Shown: one piece after another, positions 1 to 11,631 of the stretch
Layout: every line of letters begins with the position of its first letter
How positions within the stretch are numbered: position 1 is the first letter of the stretch
NCBI RefSeq assembly: GCF_964340395.1
Contig: NC_135562.1
Span: forward strand, 20,856,626-20,920,625
DNA: 64,000 bases
DNA from: Glandiceps talaboti
Lineage: Eukaryota; Hemichordata; Enteropneusta; Spengelidae
Direction: 5' to 3'
Made by a program: the position numbers and the translations under genes
Notes under the pieces: generated by a model
Seen by the model: only the letters and a program-made list of their open reading frames with translations
Told to the model about the DNA's origin: nothing
The model's database searches: none

Positions 1-1590
1 AGCCATAGTATTATCAGGTTGATATAGGTAGAACCTTGACATAATGACAGATTCAGCCATAGTATTATCAGGTTGATATAGGTAGAACCTGGACACAATG
101 ACAGATTCAGCCATAGTATTATCAGGTTGATATAGGTAGAACCTGGACACAATGACAGATTCAGCCATAGTATTATCAGGTTGATATAGGTAGAACCTTG
201 ACACAATGACAGATTCAGCCATAGTATTATCAGGTTGATTTAGGTAGAACCTGGACACAATGACAGATTCAGCCATAGTATTATCAGGTTGATATAGGTA
301 GAACCTTGACACAATGACAGATTCAGCCATAGTATTATCAGGTTGATATAGGTAGAACCTTGACACAATGACAGATTCAGCCATAGTATTATCAGGTTGA
401 TATAGGTAGAACCTGGACACAATGACAGATTCAGCCATAGTATTATCAGGTTGATATAGGTAGAACCTTGACACAATGACAGATTCAGCCATAGTATTAT
501 CAGGTTGATATAGGTAGAACCTTGACACAATGACAGATTCAGCCATAGTATTATCAGGTTGATATAGGTAGAACCTGGACACAATGACAGATTCAGCCAT
601 AGTATTATCAGGTTGATATAGGTAGAACCTGGACACAATGACAGATTCAGCCACAGTATTATCAGGTTGATATAGGTAGAACCTGGACACAATGACAGAT
701 TCAGCCATAGTATTATCAGGTTGATATAGGTAGAACCTGGACACAATGACAGATTCAGCCATAGTATTATCGGGTTAATAAAGGTAGAACCCGGACACAA
801 TGACAGATTCAGCCATATTATTATCAGGTTGATATAGGTAGAACCTTGACACAATGACAGATTCAGCCATAGTATTATCAGGTTGATATAGGTAGAACCT
901 GGACACAATGACAGATTCAGCCATAGTATTATCAGGTTGATATAGGTAGAACCTTGACACAATGACAGATTCAGCCATAGTATTATCAGGTTGATATAGG
1001 TAGAACCTGGACACAATGACAGATTCAGCCATAGTATTATCAGGTTGATATAGGTAGAACCTTGACACAATGACAGATTCAGCCATAGTATTATCGGGTT
1101 GATAAAGGTAGAACCTGGACACAATGACAGATTCAGCCACAGTATTATCAGGTAACCTGGACACAATGACAGATTCAGCCATAGTATTATCAGGTTGATA
1201 TAGGTAGAACCTGGACACAATGACAGATTCAGCCATAGTATTATTAGGTTGATATAGGTAGAACCTTGACACAATGACAGATTCAGCCATAGTATTATCA
1301 GGTTGATATAGGTAGAACCTGGACACAATGACAGATTCAGCCATAGTATTATCAGGTTGATATAGGTAGAACCTGGACACAATGACAGATTCAGCCATAG
1401 TATTATCAGGTTGATATAGGTAGAACCTGGACACAATGACAGATTCAGCCATAGTATTATCAGGTTGATATATGTAGAACCTGGACACAATGACAGATTC
1501 AGCCATAGTATTATCAGGTTGATATATGTAGAACCTGGACACAATGACAGATTCAGCCATAGTATTATCAGGTTGATATATGTAGAACAC
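1..1590. repeat. 54-bp minisatellite, about 29 units, open at the left window edge
   Basis: Near-identical 54-bp units starting with agccatagtattatcagg run from the first base, so the array continues outside the window. Units differ by a few substitutions (ctgg/cttg, atag/acag, tata/taaa). One unit near 1150 lacks about 13 bp. Because 54 is a multiple of three, two minus-strand frames stay open for 300-450 codons. Their translation is only the periodic unit and looks like no protein family, so I treat them as by-products. Confidence 0.95.
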
Positions 1591-1699
1591 ACACATGCAC
1601 TCATTATGTAACTTATTTAACTCACCAAAGCTTATGTATATAATCAAAGCTCTTGTCTTAAAATAGCCATGACAGGACAGCATTGAATTGAAAGTCTTT

Positions 1700-1910
1700 A
1701 ATACTCTTCAGTTAAACATACGTATAAAACATGCGTATAAAACATACGTATAAAACATATGTATAAAAGATAGAGATAAAACATACGTATAAAACATACG
1801 TATAAAACATACGTATAAAACATACGTATAAAACATACGTATAAAAACATACAGATAAAACATACGTATAAAACATACAGATAAAACATACAGATAATAC
1901 TCTGTACTGA
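1700..1910. repeat. 13-bp minisatellite (aaaacatacgtat)
   Basis: About fifteen copies of a 13-bp unit, with variants ending acagat or atgtat. It lies 110 bp from the end of the 54-bp array. Confidence 0.9.
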
Positions 1911-2249
1911 TCGAGGCCATGTCCCCATAATAAATGTTTATTTAGTCTACAACAGTCAACTGACTGACTACCAGTTAGATTTTCTATAGTATATTCCAGA
2001 ACAAAACTATGATTTATCTACTCTAAAATAAAATTTGACGAGAAAAGCTTTTGTGTTACAGCTGTATCACTGCAATCTTATTAAAAACCTTATCAAAAAG
2101 TCACCTGATATAATAAATGAGAGAAAGATTAAAATGCAAATTAAGCACAAATATAAAATCACATCACAATACAGTGACAATTATTAACCTGTATACATAA
2201 ATTGTTTTGAATATATCCATTGGTTCATGAAATAGCGATCACAGAATGG

Positions 2250-2530
2250 CAGAATCAGATTCAGATACCAATACCAAATAGAACAGACATATGAATCTAT
2301 TATCTGACACACTATTAGATTCAAACATAAATACCAATGAGAATACACATCTCAATCCAATATCACCTGACACAGTAGTAGATAGTCAGATTGAGATACC
2401 AATACCAATGAGAATACACATCTGAATCTAATATCACCTGACACAGTAGTAGATAGTCAGATTGAGATACCAATACCAATGAGAATACACATCTGAATCT
2501 AATATCACCTGACACAGTAGTAGTACAGTC
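2250..2530. repeat. 71-bp tandem repeat, 3-4 diverged units
   Basis: The phrase ttgagataccaataccaa recurs 71 bp apart (2391 and 2462), with an older copy to the left. Diverged relatives of the same unit reappear at about 3570-3740, next to the last exon of the minus-strand gene. Confidence 0.8.
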
Positions 2531-3569
2531 TGGACATTTGATCCATTTGCATACGGTCAGAATTGAATCACATCAAATGGCGTGCTATTTCATGCGTTCC
2601 TTCGAGATGTTATCTACATAACAATGCAGTGTTATTTTTAGAATGCTACATGTGCAATGTTCCAAAGTCACTGTACAATCTACAAGTTACCTACTTGCAT
2701 GTTTTGTACCATCAAAAAACATAGTTTTATGTGAGATTTTTCATAATACCGTTTTGTTTGATCGATGTTCATTTCAAGATTTCTCAGTTTCATTTCTGTG
2801 AAGAAAACATACCCATCGTAAAACGGCCTGGGCTAAGAGAAAGGAGAACAGGCTAAACATATCACATACATCATTCGATTTGTTATTAAATTCTACACAG
2901 ACGAAGACCTGCAATGTAAAATCTGTCCATGCAATGATATTCAACTATATCTCTGAACATGTAACCTTGTTTGTTTTTAGAAATTTAGTGCAACATACTC
3001 TCGACTACTGTAGGTTTTACTTGCTTATTTTCCATCCATATACAAATAAAATGTCATCAAAAGGCATTGTGCTAAAAATCTCTGCATAGTTAATAACTGT
3101 ATGAAAATTCACAAAATTTGGCCACATTCTTTAATTTTGCCGATAAAGTAAAATGACAGTCAAACTTTCAAGGCAATTTTCATTTTCTATAATTAAGTAT
3201 GTATTTTCCAGATATAAACTTCATCCCATGTGATTTTCTTGTTGCATGTTTATGTGTAAACACGTTTTTCATCAAAGAACATTTCACTTTAGATATTGTT
3301 TTTTGTGTCGAAAATATGTCACTTGGATAAGTCACGATGCACTCTGTGATCAATCGATAAAAATGTTGTAATTCTTTCAGAACATTTGCTGGAATTTCCA
3401 CTTCTCAGAGAGCCTTGTACATAATAATGTTTGTTATGTTGTATTTAAAGATTCAAACTCTATAAAAGCATCAAATTCTATGATTATCTAGACCGAAGTA
3501 GGATTTCAACGTTATTGCACGATAAATATGCGCAGACAGGCTGTGCAGATGAATGTCCAGACTGTCCAG
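2531..3569. other. Non-coding stretch, nothing recognised
   Basis: AT-rich sequence with only short open frames of about 70 codons and no recognisable motifs. It probably lies downstream of the minus-strand gene that ends at 3746. I saw no convincing polyadenylation signal for that gene here. Confidence 0.5.
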
Positions 3570-3745
3570 TAGTAGATGGTCAGATTGAGATACCAATACA
3601 AATGAGAATACAATCTTAGTCCAATATCACTTGAAAGTATCGGATTGATATAAAAATGTCAATGAGAATGTGCATCTGAATCTAATATCATCTGACAGTA
3701 TATGAAATACCAGCAAGAATGTGCATCTTAATCTAGTATCATCTT

Positions 3746-6700
3746 TCATGACTTGGTATACTTTTTGGGAATATAAAATGATTTGTGTTCACTATAAACT
3801 CTTGGCTGTAGCTGTGGCTGTGGCTGGTACTCGATTCTCTTCTTCTTTTTCTTTCCTCCTCTTTTAGTCTTCTTAGGAGGTTTAGATGGATCCTGAAAAC
3901 ACCAAAACAAACAATATAGTAATAATATACACACTAAATGTATTCTCTTAGTCACGGCCTCACTTTAGTATCACTTGCATACACTGCTGTATTAGCCACA
4001 CCACCAATAACAGTTATCAACGTAATGCTAACGATGACAACATATTAATTTAACCATACCACCAATGACAGTTATCAATATGCATGTACGTAGATATTTA
4101 CATAATATTTGCTATATGTAAATTATGTCACTCTTGTGCTCATCTCAACGATGGGTACATTTACATAATGACTTCATTTGAATATTATCAATAAGGCTGA
4201 CATACGTTATCACTCCCCATTGTGACCAATCAGTATGAGCATTTTTTTCAAACCAATCAGTTTGAATGTATAATTTTCAAACCACTTTGATAGCATTACA
4301 GGCATTTAGTGAGACACTGAAACCAAATCATAGATCACTATATAAACAGGCTATATTTCCAAAAATACTTTAAGTGTACAAAAAATATCACCCAAGTTAG
4401 GGACAACCACATAATGCTCAAAGCTCAACTTTCTTGATGGGGGGTGGGGGGGGGTCTGTTATCACTGCAATTGCTGAACTTCATATTTGCGCTTCCAACC
4501 TAATTTTGAAAATGCCCTCAATGACATCTGTCAACAGGTTGTGTATTTATACGAGTGAGATGTTGATAAGTTCACTTCTAATGTGATTTATACAGTGCTG
4601 GGTTTCCAGTAGTATTGTAATGTGTTTACTATCATGTTTTTACATTGTATCAATTGTAGTGGTGTGACCGATACACGTCTCACCATGGTTTACATCATAT
4701 TCAATATACTTGTGAACGTTCCTTTAGTGGAGGGGGAGGGGGAGGGGGATGTTTTCTCCTAAATGAATGAAGTTCATTGAGCTTGTGATTGAATTTGTGT
4801 CATCATCCCTTACACCTAGAGTAGTTACACCCTGTGTTAGCTATGTAATATCACCTGTTATCATCCCTTACACCTAGAGTAGTTATACTCTGTGTTATCT
4901 ATGTAATATCACCTGTTATCATCCCTTACACCTAGAGTAGTTATACTCTGTGTTAGCTATGTAATATCACCTGTTATCATCCCTTACACCTAGAGTAGTT
5001 TAATACTCTGTGTTAGCTATGTAATATCACCTGTTATCATCCCTTACACCTAGAGTAGTTATACTCTGTGTTAGCTATGTAATATCACCTGTTATCATCC
5101 CTTACACCTAGAGTAGTTACACTCTGTGTTAGCTATGTAATATCACCTGTTATCATCCCTTACACCTAGAGTAGTTTAATACTCTGTGTTAGCTATGTAA
5201 TATCACCTGTTATCATCCCTTACACCTAGAGTAGTTATACTCTGTGTTAGCTATGTAATATCACCTGTTATCATCCCTTACACCTAGAGTAGTTACACCC
5301 TGTGTTAGCTATGTAATATCACCTGTTATCATCCCTTACACCGAGAGTAGTTATATCCTGTGTTAGCTATGTAATATCACCTGTTATCATCCCTTACACC
5401 TAGAGTAGTTACACCCTGTGTTAGCTATGTAATATCACCTGTTATCATCCCTTACACCTAGAGTAGTTATACTCTGTGTTAGCTATGTAATATCACCTGT
5501 TATCATCCCTTACACCTAGAGTAGTTATACCCTGTGTTAGCTATGTAATATCACCTGTTATCATCCCTTACACCTAGAGTAGTTACACTCTGTGTTAGCT
5601 ATGTAATATCACCTGTTATCATCCCTTACACCTAGAGTAGTTATACCCTGTGTTAGCTATGTAATATCACCTGTTATCATCCCTTACACCTAGAGTAGTT
5701 ACACTCTGTGTTAGCTATGTAATATCATCTGTTATCATCCCTTACACCTAGAGTAGTTACACTCTGTGTTAGCTATGTAATATCACCTGTTATCATCCCT
5801 TACACCTAGAGTAGTTACACTCTGTGTTAGTTATGTAATATCACCTGTTATCATCCCTTACACCTAGAGTAGTTACACTCTGTGTTAGCTATGTAATATC
5901 ACCTGTTATCATCCCTTACACCTAGAGTAGTTACACTCTGTGTTAGCTATGTAATATCACCTGTTATCATCCCTTACACCTAGAGTAGTTACACTCTGTG
6001 TTAGCTATGTAATATCACCTGTTATCATCCCTTACACCTAGAGTAGTTACACCCTGTGTTAGCTATGTAATATCACCTGTTATCATCCCTTACACCTAGA
6101 GTAGTTACACTCTGTGTTAGCTATGTAATATCACCTGTTATCATCCCTTACACCTAGAGTAGTTATACTCTGTGTTAGCTATGTAATATAACCTGTCATC
6201 ATCCCTTACACCTAGAGTAGTTATACTCTGTGTTAGCTATGTAATATCACCTGTTATCATCCCTTACACCTAGAGTAATTACACCCTGTGTTAGCTATGT
6301 AATATCACCTGTTATCATCCCTTACACCTAGAGTAATTACACCCTGTGTTAGCTATGTAATATCACCTGTTATCATCCCTTACACCTAGAGTAGTTTAAT
6401 ACTCTGTGTTAGCTATGTAATATCACCTGTTATCATCCCTTACACCTAGAGTAGTTACACTCTGTGTTAGCTATGTAATATCACCTGTTATCATCCCTTA
6501 CACCTAGAGTAGTTATACTCTGTGTTAGCTATGTAATATCATCTGTCATTATCAGTTGGTTGTTCCAATCTACATATGCAAATGACATGTAAATGAGGAC
6601 ACAATCATTCATTCTATACAAAAGTGTATGTTCACATAGTACGGAAATTTATCGTTTCAGATAAACATATGTAATAATAACAGAACCCAATGCCATGTGA

Positions 6701-8356
6701 GTGCCAGGGTGGGTAACCAGGATTGCTTGCAATACTTTCACGAGTGTATATTTCATTATAGTCTATTACTGCAACAACTGTTAATTTCAGTGCCTATCAT
6801 CCAAGTTGTTACCTGCAATAGAATTTTACCATCTCTGCCTGTCATATTGTTACTAACCATTTAATTATTTTATCAAAATCAAGACTGCCACCTCACACTA
6901 CTTTAGGCAAACATAAGAAGTAAGTCAACGTTGTCCTATTTTGACCTCTAGCACCGTAGGGAAAAATTCTATTGCAGTAACGATGAATTAGACAAACATA
7001 TCAAAGTCATCCACCATACCCTCACATCCTCTTCTCTCTTTGTTGATATAAAAGTCATAGGTAAACCCATTTGTCTCATCATGTCTTCTTCTCCTTCATA
7101 CTCTCCACTAAACGGTTCAACTGGCGTCTCATATGCCATTTTCCGTTTCTTGGCAATTCTGGGATTCTCATGTTCCAAGTCACTCTGATCTACAGCTGAC
7201 TTCTCATTGTCTTGCCGATCTACAGCTGACTTCTTATTGTCTTGCTGATCTACAGCTGACTTCTCATTGTCTTGCTGATCTACAGCTGACTTCTCATTGT
7301 CTTGCTGATCTACAGCTGACTTCTTATCACAATCATCATCATCAGATGTTTTCAAGGCACAATCTCCATCTTTTTTTTCAGTTCCATCACCTGACATTTT
7401 GTTAGATTCTTTATTGTTAGATGAATTTGTGTTATTTTCTGATTTGTTATCTTCAGTTTCAGATTCATCATCACTCTCCAAAATTGCATCATCAACTTCC
7501 GATCCTGAATATTCACTTTCCAACAGCTTACTGTCATCTATGTCTGAAAAAAAAGTCATTTGTACAAATTGAATCCTGAAGTCTCAATCATTTGAGGTGT
7601 AGATGTATGAGAAACTTATAGGCTAGCTGTTAATGTAATCTCAATTTTGCTCTGACATCATATCCCACATAAATTGTTCACAATCTTTTATGGAAGACAG
7701 CCAATAGCTGTCATGCCAATTTTGCATATCAAAATAATGAAAAAACAAACAAAAAATAAAAAAACCATATACATATATATATGTGACAGCATCACATCAA
7801 GGGAAAAGCTGTGTTTCTAGTCTGTATTTTTAGTAGTGACTAGTCTCGTTAGTGGTCTGTGGTGTATATATATCGACCTTGACAATCCCAATTTAGGCAT
7901 CTGAAGATCACTCGAAGTGTTAAACTCTAAGTAACGACTTATTACATCCTTACTCTTTTTTAATTAAGTCTACACATACATTGTATTTATATATAATAGA
8001 CTTAATTCAAAAGAGTAAGGATTTTATAAGTCGTTAGTCTGAGTTTCACACTTCCTAGCCATCATCATACGACTGATAGAATGGGTGTTTTTTATAGATA
8101 TGTATACACTAATAATGTTTGTGTGTATAGTGTGCAACAAGATGGTCGGACATTCCTTACGGATGTTTACTTCTATACTATAGTTGATGGGGGAATATTG
8201 AATACCTACTTTCATGGTGACATTTTGACACTAGCTAATTCAGATTTTCAGCATCAATTATACATATACTGTATACATACATACTAGTTTCTCAGTTAAA
8301 CTGAGATTACCACCTTTCTAATATTGCATCAAACACCGTTCTCTCCAGTTAGACAC

Positions 8357-8444
<88 letters not shown>

Positions 8445-8504
8445 CATGTATATATATATGTCTGTCTATATATATAATATATATAGACAGACAGACAGAC
8501 AGAC

Positions 8505-8553
<49 letters not shown>

Positions 8554-8741
8554 TATAATTCTGTGTCTGTCTGGAGAAATCAGTCTACAGTTATTGCTGT
8601 CAGTGTCACTGATGTTGTTGATGATTGCTATACACAATCGATATCGGTGAAATTGAACATCTGTTCCTATCTGGTTTGAAGAGAACAAATACAATGATGC
8701 TGTCATAAACACACATTACCTTGGTCCATAGCACTTGCCAT
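3746..8741 (-). CDS. Three-exon gene for an acidic/lysine-rich protein of unknown function (about 230 aa)
   Basis: The exon model is 8741-8720, 7543-7020 and 3892-3746. Exon 1 encodes MASAMDQ and ends in phase 1 at gtaatg. Exon 2 follows a T-rich acceptor (ttttttttcag). It encodes a Ser/Asp/Glu-rich region, five 10-residue repeats of the type [10 protein letters not shown], a basic KKRK cluster and the motif [11 protein letters not shown]. Its donor is ambiguous: gtatgg after 7020 or gtgagg after 7026, both phase 0. Exon 3 begins [13 protein letters not shown], continues through a lysine run and a Gln/Pro stretch, and ends [10 protein letters not shown]. The lysine clusters suggest a nuclear protein. 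The MGLP motif faintly recalls the N-terminal part of trimethylguanosine synthase (TGS1), but no methyltransferase domain is present, so I assign no function. Further small exons could be hidden in the 3.1-kb last intron. Confidence 0.65.
3893..4796. other. Intron sequence with G-rich runs
   Basis: This is the distal part of the last intron of the minus-strand gene. It holds no exon I could support. Two G-rich runs stand out: ggggtggggggggg near 4441 and a gggggaggggga-type run at about 4731-4750 that could form a G-quadruplex on the plus strand. Confidence 0.5.
4797..6550. repeat. 58-bp minisatellite, about 30 units, intronic
   Basis: Units contain cacctgttatcatccctt and tagctatgtaatat and repeat every 58 bp with few substitutions (acactc/atactc/acaccc). 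A 1-bp insertion variant (agtttaatac) is scattered through the array, which points to gene conversion or unequal exchange. It lies in the last intron of the minus-strand gene. Since 58 is not a multiple of three, no long open frame arises. Confidence 0.95.
7190..7330 (-). repeat. Coding 30-bp repeat, about 4.5 units
   Basis: This repeat inside exon 2 of the minus-strand gene encodes five consecutive decapeptides of the form [10 protein letters not shown], with single changes (K for E, R for Q). It is in frame with the flanking unique coding sequence. Confidence 0.85.
7900..8060. mobile_element. Inverted repeat with hammerhead-like motifs (Penelope-like element end?)
   Basis: Two arms of about 62 bp (7910-7972 and 7997-8058) are reverse complements with few mismatches around a 24-bp AT-rich loop. 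Left of the left arm, ctgaaga is followed by a cact/agtg stem and then ttaaac. On the minus strand the right arm reads atgatga, a weaker stem and tgaaac. Together they resemble the hammerhead ribozyme core (CUGANGA, stem II, GAAAC) found in terminal repeats of Penelope-like retroelements. Each copy alone is imperfect. The element lies in the first intron of the minus-strand gene. Confidence 0.5.
8361..8553. repeat. Microsatellites (TA)n, (GACA)n, (GATA)n
   Basis: A long TA tract at 8361-8480 is followed by gaca and then gata tetranucleotides up to 8553. All are intronic. Confidence 0.97.
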
Positions 8742-11174
8742 AGTTCACACGGACAATGAATGGAAAACAGTGTAAGAAAACTCTATGTTCCTGTGTGGAA
8801 CTTGAAGGGCAACACACGTAGTGTGCCAGTTCTTGCGCGGCTGTCACGCGATTCTTTGATTTCGTACTATAAATATAAGTGCTCCGAAAAAAATAAAAAC
8901 GGACACCACAGTAAAATAATTATATTCAAACAAATTTACGAGAGAGGCTACGATTTACACATTGATCGTTTCGATCGTGCTGAAACAACGCGGCGTCTCG
9001 AAAGCCCAAACACCGAGGTCAGAGTTTATCGAACAGCGCCACCAACGTTACAGTAATTCGTGTTTTTTAGTGCATTAATCGGTATTGACAACCAATTATT
9101 GCGTGAACTTAGCAAAACCATATTAAACTATAGATTTTAAGCCATAAATTATCAAAATTCAATGAGAAAGTATCGAAATCTTAAAGTCCTGACAACACCA
9201 GAAAGATCTAGAAAAGTCTCGATTCCACTTGTTGAGGGCGCTCCTCACAATCGTAACCTTTAAAATACGTGAGTTAGGCATACATGCTACATACAGTTTG
9301 TTGATAAACACACAACAGCACAGAGAACTCTTAGTGGTTCCAAGTATTTCTGCTGTGTCATACGACTCTGAAGTAACATTATTTGTTGAAGACAAACTCA
9401 GGTTTTGGTTATTCCGAATCATCGAATGTGAGTAAAATAATTTTGTTTCTATTGATATTTTGGCAATACTAAGATATCCGCTGATTGATCGTGTCGGACT
9501 CTCCTGGGATGATCATAATATCATATGAAGAAATCTAAGATTTTATCCGTTAGATTTGAGAAACTGGTGAACGGATATTTAAAATTTCACAGACACGTTT
9601 TCGTATCGTTCCCCGATTGAAATAACCATGAAAAACAGCGAAGACGAGGTGTTATGAGGTAATATAAATTGAATGGAAAGTGCTAAGTCATCATTACCCG
9701 GCTTTCGAAATTTCACTTTTTATCAACAGGGGAAACTGAAACATGTCTTGTGGAAGAAAAATCACAAGATGATTGTTAGCTTGTATTTGATTTCAATCCA
9801 TTTAGCCTTGATGAGGCAAACAAACAGTTTTAAAATACAAGTTTTACTAATTTTCACGAAAAAAATCATTTAACACATTTCTACACATTTCGACGTCATC
9901 CGGTCGTCTTGAGGTCACCCATAAGGCAATGTCCTACAATGGTTAGTTGATACAGTACGCGATGAAACCAAACCACACACAATAACTGTTCACGAATAAA
10001 AACAACTTGACACCACCAATAACTGCTGATTATGGTATCGATTATATCTTTTGTAAACAAATACTACATTCAAATTTATGTTCAAAAAGTACTAACACAT
10101 ACGCTAACACGTAGGAGGCGGTTACCATTGCTTGTGTACGTTGGTCGCATCGTCCTTTAGGTCTTCCAAATCGAAAACTTCAATAGGCACGACAGACCCC
10201 GGGAATATGGAATATAGTCTTTATAGATAGAACCGAATAAAGTACAAAATGTATAAAAATAAACCTATGTAAAAAAAATTCTAAAAAAATGTATCTAATA
10301 CGATGTAAAACGAACTGATTGTGGTTTAATAGGCGAACTTGATTCCATCGCAAATAATATAGAAATGCATTTTAAAATAAGCCAAAGAATAATAGCACAA
10401 AACAATTTGGTTCTTACGTTCACGGGACAATGTTTGTAGTGCGTACCTGATCGTGCTAGGGAGTCTTCTCGGGGGTGTGTGACTCATATCAAGGTCAATG
10501 TTTGCACATTGTTCGTGGATGTACAGCGACATGTAAACAATGGCATATCCCGCTTAACATAGGGGGTGCGTGACGTCAGAAACAGCTGTCAAAGTGTATT
10601 AGCATAGCCCGGCCAGCGGGTAATAACATGACAGTAAGACACTGCTCCGTATATCTTGGAATATGCGCCTCAAACCTAGCTTAAACAAGATTATTTTGGG
10701 GTCATTTTACACACTGTAAGAGTAGAAAATGCAGCAGGAAGACAAGATGTGATTGTTATGTATCAGAACTTGAGAGACAAGTTGGATGGAGCATAAATGG
10801 TGGATTTGAAAAACTAGCCGCCATAATTGTAGCCTTGATTTTGCTTGTAATAATTTGTATTTGTCTTTCACTTTATTTGTTTTTCTTTAACTTAAATATT
10901 TTACTTTTAACATTATATTTTCTGTCGAGATTTGCTTAAAAAGAAATCAAATATTGGGAGTATATTGATCATTTTAACAGAACTGTTTCAAAAATGGTTT
11001 AGTTGCTATGACTACAGCTTCAAAAACAATATGCAGTAGTTTCATTATAAGAAGATGACATTTTATGTTTATTGCAAATCAAATCAAGCCCAATCTTAAA
11101 TGTTGTTGTTTTTTTTCATGGTGCTTTAATTGCTTCCTTTTGTTTCAATTGCTTTGCTTTTGACTCAAGAAATA
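8742..11174. other. Intergenic region without a supported gene
   Basis: This lies between the start of the minus-strand gene (8741) and the foldback element. It is locally richer in CpG than the surroundings at about 8760-9060, 9890-10240 and 10400-10650, which could mark promoter sequence for one or both flanking genes. A 98-codon plus-strand frame (8760-9056) starts 18 bp upstream of the minus-strand ATG; I see no domain in it. Confidence 0.4.
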
Positions 11175-11532
11175 ATGCATGAGTCAATGTCAACCCCCAC
11201 CCACCCCACCTCGAGGCATAGTGGGGGATTTGGAGATTAGTCTTATAAAATTTGTCAAATGCCCCACCCCCTGGGGCAAGACATTCTGGAAAATCCCCAC
11301 CTAAAACAAGTAAAACTCCCAACATTTCCCCCACCCCAATGGGTGGGGCATTCAAAAATTCTGACTGACACACAACCACTCTTTTACGTTCGTGAAAATG
11401 ACTAGGGAGGTCAATATGAGGCAATTGCCCCACCCCCTCGGGCATTGTTTCATGGCAAACACGGTCTAATCCCCACATTTGTCCTGTATCGCCCGAGGTG
11501 GGGTCCCTCGGGCATTACATTGACTTGTGCAT
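11175..11532. mobile_element. Foldback (MITE-like) element, 358 bp
   Basis: The two ends are imperfect inverted repeats of about 45 bp. The left end carries agtcaatgtca then accccacctcgaggca; the right end carries the complement, tcgcccgaggtggggt then tacattgact. Internal C-runs and G-runs (ccccaccccc, gggtggggcattc) also mirror each other. It ends 100 bp before the reductase start codon. Confidence 0.65.
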
Positions 11533-11631
11533 AAATAAACTGCCATTCTAGATGGTAACTATAATTTCCCTGTTTGTTTATGTGACACTATAGTATATAT
11601 CTGAAGAAGTAGTGACATTATTTAGCATAAA

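Noticed and set aside
240-1683. Minus-strand open frames of 454 and 302 codons over the 54-bp array
   Set aside because: Both are only the periodic translation of a minisatellite whose unit is a multiple of three; two different frames are open and neither resembles a protein.
4797-6550. CRISPR-like regular spacing in the 58-bp array (and the 26-bp array at 50.6-54.1 kb)
   Set aside because: Units are continuous direct repeats with no unique spacers, and the genome is eukaryotic.
8760-9056. 98-codon plus-strand ORF divergent from the acidic-protein gene
   Set aside because: It starts only 18 bp from that gene's start codon on the other strand, shows no domain and most likely lies in promoter or 5' UTR sequence.
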